Shown here piece after piece: positions 34,227 to 43,200 of a DNA stretch of 64,000 nucleotides (the stretch's first letter is position 1; each line of letters starts with the position of its first letter). The DNA is from Rhizobium sp. CB3090. GTDB taxonomy: Bacteria > Pseudomonadota > Alphaproteobacteria > Rhizobiales > Rhizobiaceae. Position numbers and translations under genes: made by a program. The notes beneath the pieces are model-generated. The model saw nothing but the letters and a program-made list of their open reading frames with translations. It searched no databases and was not told the origin of the DNA. The stretch is taken from assembly GCF_029714285.1 (NCBI RefSeq), contig NZ_CP121662.1:1860001-1924000 (forward strand), written 5' to 3'.

Positions 34227-35087
34227 CTACGTCCTTCCACCTGGAATACAAAACTCCGAGCTTTGGTAACTCCTCCCAGGCATCGTCCGCATCGGCCGAG
34301 CCCGAAGGAATGACGAAATCGCATAAAAAGGCCAAAAAGAACGGACCGCATCTCCGAAAATAGCGCGAACCTTCGTCTCATCCAAGGTTCCAGCTAAAAT
34401 ACGATCCGATAAACTCTCAAGAAACGCGTAGATCTTTGTGATCGCGGGCACAGCCGCCTGAAATTCATCGCTCCGCGGATCGCTATCAATGTTGCGAACT
34501 TTCGCTCTTGCGGCGCTCATCTCCGGTGCTTCCCAAAGCTGAAGATAATCGTTCAATGTCGCCTGCGAAAAAATACCATCGTGGCCCGCACCCGATGTTG
34601 GCCGCAATTTTTCCTCGGCCTCAGCCGAACGCATGGCGGCGCGTATCTTGTTACTGGCGGCACCCACCGCGGCAACCAGGAGGCCGTCACTTCGATTGCT
34701 GTTATAAGTCAGGGGCGTAACGCCAAGCAAATCGGTGGGCAGACGAAAATTTTCGGCATGTCGAGGCAGAATGAAGAAACATCTGCTAAGGCCAAGTTTT
34801 CCAATGAAAAGCCCTAGCTCAAAAATAACATTGTCACGGACGGCTGAAAATTTTTGCCCTCGCATCTCCAGGAGGTCGTCTGCCGTGAAGACGAAAATCG
34901 CGAAATCATATTCGCTCAAAGATGACATCAACCGCGACAAGGTGAGACTGCTTGGCGCAAAGATACCTTGGTTCCAGACGGTAACCTCCGCCTCATAATC
35001 AAGATTTTCTTGAAGGGCATATGCGACTGGGAGCCCTTCGGTAGACGAACCTATAAATATCCTCGGCTGAGCCGCGATGGGCGTCAT
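34227..35087 (-). CDS. TIR-domain (CAP12/Pycsar-type) NADase-like protein with helical C-terminal domain; 3' end probably frameshifted
   Basis: A 286-residue gene wedged between thyA and folA. Residues 8-130 match the TIR-like nucleotide-hydrolase family of CAP12/Pycsar effectors (PF10137): [39 protein letters not shown], and [16 protein letters not shown] with the likely catalytic Glu90. Residues 173-250 form a helical region ([33 protein letters not shown]) resembling DUF4760-type domains. The ATG overlaps the thyA stop (ATGA). After residue 250 the frame turns unconvincing ([14 protein letters not shown]), while the frame reached by a -1 shift in one of two T5 runs (34325-34329, 34334-34338) reads [20 protein letters not shown] and stops at 34219, again ATGA with folA. 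Lower GC than its neighbours; likely acquired. In known systems such domains deplete NAD+ on phage infection; this one has no cyclase partner in the window. Confidence 0.85.
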   Translation of the reverse strand: MTPIAAQPRIFIGSSTEGLPVAYALQENLDYEAEVTVWNQGIFAPSSLTLSRLMSSLSEYDFAIFVFTADDLLEMRGQKFSAVRDNVIFELGLFIGKLGLSRCFFILPRHAENFRLPTDLLGVTPLTYNSNRSDGLLVAAVGAASNKIRAAMRSAEAEEKLRPTSGAGHDGIFSQATLNDYLQLWEAPEMSAARAKVRNIDSDPRSDEFQAAVPAITKIYAFLESLSDRILAGTLDETKVRAIFGDAVRSFWPFYAISSFLRARPMRTMPGRSYQSSEFCIPGGRT

Positions 35088-35878
35088 TTCGCCACCGGCG
35101 CCTTGATATGCGCATCCGCCTCATAGCCTTCCAACGTGAAATCCTCGAACTTGAAATCGAAGATGTTCTTCACCCCCGGATTAAGGCGCATGGTCGGCAG
35201 TTTTTTCGGACTGCGGGTCAGTTGCAGCCTGGCCTGCTCGAAATGGTCGGAATAAATGTGCGTGTCACCCAGCGTATGCACGAAGTCGCCGGGCTTCAGC
35301 CCCGTCACCTGCGCCACCATCAACGTCAGCAGCGCGTAGGAGGCGATGTTGAAGGGCACGCCGAGGAAAGTATCGCCCGAGCGCTGGTAGAGCTGGCAGG
35401 AAAGCCTGCCGTCGGCGACGTAGAACTGGAAGAGGCAATGGCACGGCGGCAGCGCCATCTCGTCCACCTCAGCCGGATTCCAGGCCGAAACGATATGGCG
35501 GCGGGAATTCGGATTGGTCTTCAGCCCTTCGATCAGATTGGCGATCTGGTCGATATGGCCGCCGTCCGGAGCCGGCCAGGAACGCCATTGATGGCCGTAA
35601 ACCGGGCCGAGGTCGCCGTTTTCATCGGCCCACTCATCCCAGATCGAAACGCCGTTTTCCTTAAGATAGCGAATATTCGTCTCGCCCTTCAGGAACCACA
35701 GCAGTTCATGGATGATCGAGCGCAGATGCAGCTTCTTGGTGGTGAGCACCGGAAAACCCTCGGAAAGGTCAAAGCGCATCTGGTAGCCGAACACCGAGCG
35801 CGTGCCTTTGCCGGTGCGGTCGCCACGGTCGATGCCGGTGTCCATCACATGCTTCAAGAGATCGAGATATTGCTTCAT
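35084..35878 (-). CDS. thyA: Thymidylate synthase
   Basis: ThyA methylates dUMP to dTMP using methylene-tetrahydrofolate, producing dihydrofolate that FolA reduces, hence the operon. 264 residues, the E. coli length. Motifs: [23 protein letters not shown] at the start, VYGHQWRSW, the catalytic cysteine in [12 protein letters not shown], and [21 protein letters not shown]. The ORF runs upstream to 36160 but the family start is the Met at 35878. Its stop overlaps the TIR gene start by ATGA. Confidence 0.97.
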   Translation of the reverse strand: MKQYLDLLKHVMDTGIDRGDRTGKGTRSVFGYQMRFDLSEGFPVLTTKKLHLRSIIHELLWFLKGETNIRYLKENGVSIWDEWADENGDLGPVYGHQWRSWPAPDGGHIDQIANLIEGLKTNPNSRRHIVSAWNPAEVDEMALPPCHCLFQFYVADGRLSCQLYQRSGDTFLGVPFNIASYALLTLMVAQVTGLKPGDFVHTLGDTHIYSDHFEQARLQLTRSPKKLPTMRLNPGVKNIFDFKFEDFTLEGYEADAHIKAPVAK

Positions 35879-36063
35879 CGCACCCGCCGCCGATTCCATT
35901 CCGCTCCAATTTAATGGCAAGTTGGCACGAAACCAACTGCGGGCAAGCATAATCCCTGGAATTCTCGCATTCGGCGGTCGTGTATCGCGGCAAACCTGTG
36001 GTTCCGCGAAGCATTTATGACAAATCCCCTTCCATTCGCCAAAGGAAAACACTATATCAGCCA

Positions 36064-36400
36064 TGCCGGTCTTCGGGCCGGCTATGGCGATAAATGAGCG
36101 GTGTAATAAACCTATTGGACCCGGGGGCGGTACCCGGCGCCTCCACCAAAAACCGGCCAAGCCAGCATGGCTTCAGACCGGCTTTTGATGGGGGCGAAAC
36201 AGGATCGACAAGGGTGTAAAGATCGACTTTTCGCTCGGCATTGTACCACCGTTATCGGGCTAAAATTGTAGTTGCAAACGACAACTATGCGGAAGCTCGT
36301 CTCGCTGCTTAATCGCAGTGTGGCACTTCAAATAAAGCCCTAAGGGGTCGCACTCTTAGGCGGGGTTCGAAGGCACCTGGCAACAGAAGCCTTCACCTTC
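36064..36400 (+). ncRNA. ssrA: tmRNA (ssrA), circularly permuted two-piece type
   Basis: The acceptor part comes first: a T-arm-like GGCGGTACC and the end CGCCTCCACCA (CCA at 36146-36148). The coding part starts at GGGGGCG (36190-36196), which pairs with CGCCTCC, and continues with the canonical GAAACAGGATCGAC. The tag codons GCA to TAA (36274-36312) encode ANDNYAEARLAA. This order is the permuted form of alphaproteobacteria. Outer ends are approximate: a stable hairpin opens at 36060-36087, and a GAAGGC/GCCTTC hairpin lies near the 3' end. It rescues stalled ribosomes; the tag is delivered to ClpXP by SspB, encoded next door. Confidence 0.92.
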
Positions 36401-36519
36401 TCCCTCTCTTCGATATTATGTATGATCAGGCTGATGACTCGCGCACGGGGGTTTCCCGTCAGCGCTGGGCGTGGCATAAGCCTTAAAAAAACATGGCCAA
36501 CGAAAGACAGGAAAGTATG

Positions 36520-37023
36520 GGGCAGGATCATATCCGCTATGATATTTTGGCACAGGACGCCCTGCGTGGGGTCATCCGTAAGGTGTTGACCGAGGTCGGC
36601 ACCACCGGCCGTCTGCCCGGTGACCATCATTTCTTCATCACCTTTCTGACCGGTGCGGCCGGCGTGCGCATTTCGCAGCACCTGAAGTCGAAATATCCTG
36701 AACAGATGACCATCGTCATCCAGCATCAGTTCTGGGATCTGAAGGTGACAGAAAGCCAGTTCGAGATCGGCCTTTCCTTCTCCGATGTCCCGGAAAAGCT
36801 GGTCATCCCGTTCAATGCGATCCGCGGCTTTTACGATCCGTCCGTGAATTTCGAGCTGGAATTCGACGTGCCACTCACAGATGACGAGGAAGTGACCTCC
36901 GGCGAGATTACCGCCTATCCGGTATCGGCCGAGGGCAGCGAGGAGCCTGCGGCCGCCAAGGACGGCGAGGAGAAGAAGCCGGGATCGGTCGTCTCCCTCG
37001 ACGCATTCCGCAAGAAGCAATAG
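36520..37023 (+). CDS. sspB: SspB-family ClpXP adaptor
   Basis: A 167-residue protein (MGQDHIRYDILAQDALRGVIRKVLTEV...) matching the alphaproteobacterial SspB (SspB-alpha), which tethers ssrA-tagged proteins to ClpXP. The core beta-sandwich (HHFFITFLTGAAGVRISQHLKSKY, IVIQHQFWDLKV, SFSDVPEKLVIPFNAI) is followed by a flexible acidic/Lys linker and a short ClpX-docking tail ending VVSLDAFRKKQ. The frame starts at 36493, but the known start MGQDHIRYD is at 36520. It lies 120 bases after ssrA; a terminator follows. Confidence 0.95.
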   Translation, partial: GQDHIRYDILAQDALRGVIRKVLTEVGTTGRLPGDHHFFITFLTGAAGVRISQHLKSKYPEQMTIVIQHQFWDLKVTESQFEIGLSFSDVPEKLVIPFNAIRGFYDPSVNFELEFDVPLTDDEEVTSGEITAYPVSAEGSEEPAAAKDGEEKKPGSVVSLDAFRKKQ

Positions 37024-37028
37024 CATCC

Positions 37029-37052
37029 GGGGAAGCAGGCGCTTCCCCTTTT
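37029..37052 (+). terminator. Intrinsic terminator after sspB
   Basis: GGGGAAGC (37029-37036) and GCTTCCCC (37041-37048) form a perfect stem followed by TTTT. It ends the sspB transcript before the small downstream gene. Confidence 0.8.
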
Positions 37053-37076
37053 CACATCGACAGTTGGGGGACATCG

Positions 37077-37271
37077 ATGAGTGCCGAAATCGTCAATCTG
37101 CGCCAGTTCCGCAAGAAACAGACACGCTTGGAAAAAGAAAAGCAGGCGGAGCAGAATCGCGTTACCTTCGGCCGCACCAAGGCGGAGAAGAACCTGACCA
37201 AGGCGCTCAACGACAAAGCGACAAAAGCGCATGAGGCCGGCCACATCAAGCCGCCTAAAACAGACGACTGA
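37077..37271 (+). CDS. DUF4169-family small protein
   Basis: A 64-residue Lys/Arg/Glu-rich, mostly helical polypeptide (MSAEIVNLRQFRKKQTRLEKEK..., then RVTFGRTKAEK and KALNDKATKAHEAG) matching DUF4169, a short family of unknown function in alphaproteobacteria. It commonly sits by sspB or the RHH gene, as here. Start at 37077 is the first Met after the sspB terminator. Confidence 0.85.
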   Translation: MSAEIVNLRQFRKKQTRLEKEKQAEQNRVTFGRTKAEKNLTKALNDKATKAHEAGHIKPPKTDD

Positions 37272-37381
37272 AGCGCCAAACCGAAAGTCGAAATCCTTCC
37301 GAAATCATTCGCTTACGCTAGCATTTTGAATCATTTTTAGAATTACCTCTTCCGTTTCCGACCTTTTTGATCGACCCGCCG

Positions 37382-37594
37382 ATGATCCGCAAACATTCCG
37401 CCACGCTGCATGGCCATCGCACGAGCTTTTCCCTTGAAGATGCCTTCTGGGCCGAACTGAAGACGATCGCCAATGCGCGCGGCACTTCGCTTGCGGCGCT
37501 GATCTCCGAAATCGACGACGGGCGCGACCCGGAGAGCAACCTTTCTTCGGCGCTTCGGCTCTATGTTCTGAAATGGCTGAAGGACCGCACCTGA
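37382..37594 (+). CDS. Ribbon-helix-helix small protein
   Basis: A 70-residue ribbon-helix-helix domain protein (MIRKHSATLHGHRTSFSLEDAFWAELKTIANARGTSLAALISEID, then SSALRLYVLKWLK). The beta-strand followed by two helices is the RHH_4 pattern of DNA-binding proteins seen in rhizobia. The frame opens five codons upstream at a TTG; the ATG at 37382 is chosen. No toxin partner is present, so a regulator of unknown target. Confidence 0.8.
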   Translation: MIRKHSATLHGHRTSFSLEDAFWAELKTIANARGTSLAALISEIDDGRDPESNLSSALRLYVLKWLKDRT

Positions 37595-37705
37595 GCGCCG
37601 TGCGTTAAAGAAGGCACTTCAACCACTTCATCTCTGCTCAACAGCGCCCCCCCGCGCTCCCAGCGACGAAAGCGGGCGGTTTTCGTTTGGTCGATTGGAG
37701 GGATG

Positions 37706-40700
37706 TTATCGGGCGATGCCGGGAAGGCTGTTAAAGTTCAGTGGCGCACCTGTCTGCGGCACCTGTCCATTAAGCGCAGGCAATTGCTGGGCCTCCGCCT
37801 TCGCTCGGGCTTCCGCATTGGCCTTTGCCTTGGCTGCATCTTCCGCCTGCTTTTCCGCGTCGGCTTGGCGCGCCAGTTCCCTCAAGCGCTGCTCCTCGGC
37901 GCGACGCTGCTGCTCGATGGCCGCATCGCGCTGACGCTGGGCTTCGCGTGCGGCGGCAGTGTATTTGTAGAGCGACACCTCACGTCGAAGCCGCTGCTTT
38001 TCCAACACGCTTGCCTGAAGCCGCTCGACGCGCTGGCGCTCGCGTTCGAAGGCGCGCAGCGACAGGAAGCTTGTGACATCGGTCACATCCATCGTCCGTC
38101 CCGGCGTCGCCAACGGACCGGCAAAATCGAGGCGCAGTGCCGGTTCGGCGCCGGTGAGCGCCTCGTTGCCGGCTTTGAAATCGATGCCGAGCGAGCCACG
38201 GATGCGCTCGTCCGCCAAGCTGATCTCGGCATTGCCCGAAAGCTTCGCCAAATCATTACCTGTGCTGATATTGGCGGCACGAATGACGCCGCTCGAAATA
38301 TTGAACGGTATGCTCATGGCCGGCAGCGCCGCCTCGCCGTTGTTGAGCAATGTCTGCACGATCGGCAGCACTTTGTCGGCCGTGATCTCACCCTGGATCT
38401 GGTCGGTGGCCGACAACAGCGGCGGCAAGACCGAGAGATTGAGGCCGCGGACATGCGTATCGCCAAGCTTGATCTCGCCCGAGCCGCTGGCGTTGGCGGC
38501 TAGTTCCCCCAGGCTCTTGCCGCTGGCTTCCATGCTCAGTCCCAAGCCGAAGCGGCCACTGGCGAGCGGCGCGCCATCACGTTGCCAGGCGACAGCGGCA
38601 AGATCGCCGTTGGCAAGGTTGAGTTTCGTCTGCATCAGCCCGGTACCGTCGGAATTCGCAAACATCAGATTGCCGCTAAGCGTGCCGCCGTTCCAGGCGC
38701 CGGCAATATCGTTCAGCCGCAGTTCTTCGCCCCTATAGGCGGCGTTCGTGCTGAAATTCGAGATCGGGCCGAAGATACCCGGCCACAACTGCTTGGCCGA
38801 AAGCTTGACGTTGAGATCAAGTCCGCTGAACATCGGCAGCCCAAGCTTGGCCTTGGCGAGGTTGCCTGTCGCGGCATCCGTAATCGGCCCGTAGATCGCT
38901 TCGCCCAACCAGCCGAGATCCGCCTTGTCGAGCGCCAGCTCGCCGGTCGCCTTGGTATTCTGGGCCTTGCGGTCGAAGGTGAGCGTGCCCGAAACATTGT
39001 TGTCGGCAAGCTGGCCCTTCATATCGGAGAATACCATCTTGCCGGCATCGAGTGCAGCATTTGCCTGAAATTTGACCGGCAAGCCCGTACCCATCTGCGG
39101 TATGCCGATGCCGTTCATAACGAAATAGGGATCAATATCGGCACTCTCGAGCGATAGCGCGATCTTGCCGTTGAGAAAGGTCGCAGGACGCACGTCGACC
39201 TTGCCAGTGGCGGTGAACGAGGTCTTGTCGGTGGCAAAGGTCAGTGCCGCATCCGCCGGATCAGTGCCGTTTGCCATCACCTTCAGCGTCAGGCGGCCAT
39301 TGGCATCGGCTTCGACAGGCAGCGGATCGAGACCCGCCTGGCCGAACAGGATCGACGTCACCGAATTCTCAAGCGTCGCCTCCAGCGTCGTCGTCCCTTT
39401 TCCGGTCAGTGCCAAAAGGTCGGACATGCGGTAATCGAGATTGACGCGGCTGCCGTTCGAAACACCGGCAAGCGTTACCGCCAGCCCATCGCCCTGATCG
39501 CCTCCAAGTGTCAGCGCGCCGCGAAGGGCCGTATTTCCATACCAGGCGGCGTTTCGTACCAGCCGGTCCATCGCCGGGTGATGCGGCAGATGCTGGCTCA
39601 GCATATCGAAGAAGGGCCCGGGATCGGCCGCCTTGAAGGTGATTTCGCCCGACCCCTTATAGTCCAGCAGCGAACCGTTGGCACGGCCGGTTGCGGTAAT
39701 CTCGGCACCGGCGACATCGCGCACCGCAAGCTTGTCGAGCGTCAGCGCACCATCGGCGATCGAAAACGATGTCTCGACGTTATCGGCCTGCACGCCGAAA
39801 GCGGTGAATTGATCCGCTTTCAGGTGCGCCGTAATCCGGTGATCAAGCAAGGTCTCGCCGGCATCCTGGCCGGTGAATAGACCCGTCAACGCCCTCAGCG
39901 CATCGAGATCGAGCGCATCGCCGCTGAGATCGACGGCAAGCCTCGGCGCCTTGTTGTCGGCCGGCGCCTGCCTGTCGAGCTGGCCCTTGAGGGTTGCCGA
40001 GCCGATGGCGATTTCAAGATTTTCGAAGCGCTGCTCATCATGGCGCAGGCTGACATCGGCAGAAAAGCCGGCCTGCCGCAACTGCCGGATCGCAGGATCG
40101 ACCGAACCCACCAGCCAGGATGCCAGGCCCGATGGCTGATTGGAGGCGACCACCAGATTGCCGATGAAATTCGGATCGCCCTGCAGCATCAAATTGCCCC
40201 TGGCTTCGACCTGGGTACGGCCCGGCAGCGTGCCGATCGCATGGTCGATCTTCCAGCCGGTTCCGGCAGGCTCCAGGTCGAGCTGTACGTCGCGCACGGT
40301 CGTATCGCCGGCAACGATCGCCGGCAGGCGGAACGTCGCCTTGCCGGGCACTTGCGGTATCGGGATTTCGGCGGCGATGGCAATGAGGCTGTTCAGTCGC
40401 TGGCGTGCGGAAATCGAAGGATTGCGGTTGGTCTTGCCGTTGGTGCCCTGCGTGTTGCCGAGGCGGTTGACATCGATCTGTTGGCCGTCGGCCGTCAGCA
40501 GGAATTCCGGCTTGGTGCCGGTATCCAGCGTCGCCTCCCCCGTCACGACATAGGGATCGTCCGCTGCACCCACTTCGAGGCGATATTCCGGAATCCGGAT
40601 GCGCTCGTTGGTAAGCTCGAAACGACCCTTGACGCGAGGCTGAACCTGTTCGTCGGCGGGCTTATGGGTCTGCTTGTCTTCGATCCCCGCCGTGAACATG

Positions 40701-41413
40701 CCGATATAGTCCGGCTTGCTTTTGACCAGCTTCAACTCGCCGTCGAGATCGACATTGAGGGGATGGCGGTCCGGCAGCAATCGAGTGTGGACGCGCAATA
40801 CGCCGTTGTCGTCAGGCTGGCTGCTGGCAATGCTGAAATTGCCGTGCTCGCCGTCGAGCGCCGCATCCCCGTCGATTCGCCAGGGGCCTGCCAGCGACCG
40901 GGCGGACATTTCCGCGTTGAGGTCGGTGATGTGTCGCGTGCGGCCGGATTGCTCGTCGATGAACTGGATATCGCCACCGTCGACATGCACGCCTTCGAGC
41001 ACCACCGACTTGGCGGGGATTTCCGGCTGACTGCCGCGCATCCAGTCGAGCGTCCCATCCTTCAATAGCCGCAGACGTACCTTGGGCTCGGAAACACGCA
41101 TATCGAAAATCAGAGCTTCGCCGGACAGGAACGGCGCCAATTCGGCATCCATCGAGAATTGGGCGATCTGCACCAACGGCGTTCCGTCGGCTTCCTGGCC
41201 GACACGGACATCATGCAACGTCACGGAAGGAAAAGGCAGAAGGCGAGCGTCGACGGTGCCATGAACGGTCACCTTCTTGCCGATGATCCGACTCGCCTGA
41301 TCCTCGAAATTCTTGCGAAAATCGGTCCAGTCTATGAAGAGCGGAGCAAGCAGCGCCGCGAACAGCACTACTACGAGCACTCCCCCCAGAAAAACCAGGA
41401 CCCTACCTAACAA
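37706..41413 (-). CDS. AsmA-family protein (very large)
   Basis: A 1235-residue inner-membrane-anchored, mostly periplasmic protein. One membrane helix (VFLGGVLVVVLFAALLAPLFIDW, residues about 6-28) precedes the AsmA domain (DFRKNFEDQASRIIGKKVTVHGTVDARLLPFPSVTLHDVRVG) and long repeat-like AsmA/chorein beta-rich regions. AsmA-like proteins help lipid or outer-membrane protein homeostasis. The last 100 residues form a highly charged coiled coil (FERERQRVERLQASVLEKQRLRREV, then QRRAEEQRLRELARQAD). Almost twice the length of E. coli AsmA, normal for the longer rhizobial members. Monocistronic; no function for the tail can be assigned. Confidence 0.9.
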   Translation of the reverse strand: MLGRVLVFLGGVLVVVLFAALLAPLFIDWTDFRKNFEDQASRIIGKKVTVHGTVDARLLPFPSVTLHDVRVGQEADGTPLVQIAQFSMDAELAPFLSGEALIFDMRVSEPKVRLRLLKDGTLDWMRGSQPEIPAKSVVLEGVHVDGGDIQFIDEQSGRTRHITDLNAEMSARSLAGPWRIDGDAALDGEHGNFSIASSQPDDNGVLRVHTRLLPDRHPLNVDLDGELKLVKSKPDYIGMFTAGIEDKQTHKPADEQVQPRVKGRFELTNERIRIPEYRLEVGAADDPYVVTGEATLDTGTKPEFLLTADGQQIDVNRLGNTQGTNGKTNRNPSISARQRLNSLIAIAAEIPIPQVPGKATFRLPAIVAGDTTVRDVQLDLEPAGTGWKIDHAIGTLPGRTQVEARGNLMLQGDPNFIGNLVVASNQPSGLASWLVGSVDPAIRQLRQAGFSADVSLRHDEQRFENLEIAIGSATLKGQLDRQAPADNKAPRLAVDLSGDALDLDALRALTGLFTGQDAGETLLDHRITAHLKADQFTAFGVQADNVETSFSIADGALTLDKLAVRDVAGAEITATGRANGSLLDYKGSGEITFKAADPGPFFDMLSQHLPHHPAMDRLVRNAAWYGNTALRGALTLGGDQGDGLAVTLAGVSNGSRVNLDYRMSDLLALTGKGTTTLEATLENSVTSILFGQAGLDPLPVEADANGRLTLKVMANGTDPADAALTFATDKTSFTATGKVDVRPATFLNGKIALSLESADIDPYFVMNGIGIPQMGTGLPVKFQANAALDAGKMVFSDMKGQLADNNVSGTLTFDRKAQNTKATGELALDKADLGWLGEAIYGPITDAATGNLAKAKLGLPMFSGLDLNVKLSAKQLWPGIFGPISNFSTNAAYRGEELRLNDIAGAWNGGTLSGNLMFANSDGTGLMQTKLNLANGDLAAVAWQRDGAPLASGRFGLGLSMEASGKSLGELAANASGSGEIKLGDTHVRGLNLSVLPPLLSATDQIQGEITADKVLPIVQTLLNNGEAALPAMSIPFNISSGVIRAANISTGNDLAKLSGNAEISLADERIRGSLGIDFKAGNEALTGAEPALRLDFAGPLATPGRTMDVTDVTSFLSLRAFERERQRVERLQASVLEKQRLRREVSLYKYTAAAREAQRQRDAAIEQQRRAEEQRLRELARQADAEKQAEDAAKAKANAEARAKAEAQQLPALNGQVPQTGAPLNFNSLPGIAR

Positions 41414-41644
41414 TGCACACCGTCTCCATTCTGCATTCCAATTACGATATCCAGGCGCCGCAGTGCCGAGCGGACATGCAAAAGACGCTCCAGATCTTCA
41501 GCCTAACCCTGCTTCCTTATCCGGATCATGCTGCAAATCTAGGGCATCTTCACCGCTTTCCATGACGCCATATGAAAACGGGATGATCTAGCCTAACGTC
41601 ATTCACGCCGGGGGCAAGCCAAGATCTTGGCAATATTCCATTTT

Positions 41645-43057
41645 TCAATACGCGTGGAATATCTTGCCGGGGTTGAAAATCGCGTCGGGATCGAGCGCCT
41701 GTTTGACCTGACGCATCAGATCGACGGTGCCGCCGAGTTCCTGTTCGAGAAACGACATCTTGCCCTGACCGATACCATGTTCGCCGGTGCACGTACCATC
41801 CATTGCCAGTGCACGCGCATTCAGCCGTGCAACGAAGGCCTCCACGGCGGCGATACCTTCCGGCGTCTTGTCATCGAACAACACCAGGACATGGAAATTG
41901 CCATCGCCGGCGTGCCCGACGATCGGCGCCAACAATCCATGCTCCTCGATATCGGCCTGGGTCGCTGCAACGCATTCGGCAAGTTTCGAGATCGGCACGC
42001 AGACATCCGTCGACAACGCAGCCAGTTCCGGCGCCAAAGCCCGCGACGCCCAGTAAGCGTCGTGCCGCGCCTTCCAGAGCTTGTTGCGCTCTTCGAGATT
42101 GCTGGTCCAGACGAATTCCCCACCGCCGCATTCGCCGGCGATCTCGGCAAATTGGGCTGATTGCAGCGCGACAGTCTCGTCCGTACCGTGAAACTCCAGG
42201 AACAAGGTCGGCTGTTCGTCGTAAGTCAAACCGGAATAGCGATTGCAGGCTTGCATCTGAACGGCGTCCAGGAGTTCGATGCGAGCGACCGGAAGGCCCA
42301 TCTGGATGGTCATGATGACCGCATCGCAAGCTGCTTTCACGCTCGGAAAAGCGCAGGCGCCGCCGGCGATCTTCTGCGGAATGCCCTGCAGGCGCAACGT
42401 CACCGACGTCAGGACGCCAAGCGTTCCCTCGGCACCGACGAAGAGCCGGGTCAGATCATAGCCGGCAGAAGATTTCCTGGCGCGTCGGGCGGTGCGGATC
42501 TCCTCGCCATTGGCAGTCACCGCGGTTACGGAGAGTACATTGTCCTTCATCGTCCCGTAGCGCACAGCGTTGGTGCCCGAAGCGCGCGTCGAGGCCATGC
42601 CGCCGATCGAAGCATTGGCGCCGGGATCGATCGGGAAGAACAGGCCGGTATCGCGCAGATAATTGTTGAGCTGCTCGCGAGTGACGCCAGGCTCGACCGT
42701 GCAGTCGAGATCTTCGGCATTCACTTCAAGCACACGGTTCATCCGGCTGAAATCGATCGAAATCCCGCCTTGCGGCGCGTTCACCTGCCCTTCCAGCGAA
42801 GACCCCGTGCCGAAGGCGATGACCGGCACCTTATGCTCGGCGCAGGCCCTGACGACCGCCTGCACGTCCTGGCTTGTCTCAGCGAAAACCACCCCATCGG
42901 GTAGCTGGGCCGGAATATAGGTGGTCGTGTGGGCATGCTGAGCCCGAAAGCTCTCGCCGGTCTGAAAACGCTCGCCGAAGGTTTGTTTCAGGATACCGAG
43001 AACTGCAGCGATGCCCGCCTCGTTTCGCGTTCCCGCCTTTGCATCAGCCAGCACCAT
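41645..43057 (-). CDS. FAD-linked D-lactate dehydrogenase / glycolate-oxidase type
   Basis: A 470-residue FAD_binding_4 oxidoreductase. The N-terminal AIGGMASTRASGTNAVRYGTMKDNVL segment is the diagnostic FAD-binding loop of D-lactate dehydrogenase (cytochrome), and the C-terminal half ends in GDGNFHVLVLFDD, TCTGEHGIGQGK and DPDAIFNPGKIF, the family signature. Substrate could be D-lactate, glycolate or another 2-hydroxy acid. Start at the Met 43057 is preferred over the frame opening at 43084. It stands alone. Confidence 0.9.
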   Translation of the reverse strand: MVLADAKAGTRNEAGIAAVLGILKQTFGERFQTGESFRAQHAHTTTYIPAQLPDGVVFAETSQDVQAVVRACAEHKVPVIAFGTGSSLEGQVNAPQGGISIDFSRMNRVLEVNAEDLDCTVEPGVTREQLNNYLRDTGLFFPIDPGANASIGGMASTRASGTNAVRYGTMKDNVLSVTAVTANGEEIRTARRARKSSAGYDLTRLFVGAEGTLGVLTSVTLRLQGIPQKIAGGACAFPSVKAACDAVIMTIQMGLPVARIELLDAVQMQACNRYSGLTYDEQPTLFLEFHGTDETVALQSAQFAEIAGECGGGEFVWTSNLEERNKLWKARHDAYWASRALAPELAALSTDVCVPISKLAECVAATQADIEEHGLLAPIVGHAGDGNFHVLVLFDDKTPEGIAAVEAFVARLNARALAMDGTCTGEHGIGQGKMSFLEQELGGTVDLMRQVKQALDPDAIFNPGKIFHAY

Positions 43058-43200
43058 CTTTCCGATCTCCCATCGCAAATACAAAAAGGAATATTAACCC
43101 TTTTTCGCGGTTCTATGAGGCATCAGCGACGCTGTCCAGTCAGGAAAACAGCTTGGGTTTCCGTGCGGCGGCCGTATCGGCGACTTCAAATCGCTCCGCT

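Noticed and set aside
34325-34338. Programmed -1 frameshift site
   Set aside because: No X-XXY-YYZ heptamer in the right register was found at the T runs, so a mutation or sequence error is more likely than programmed recoding.
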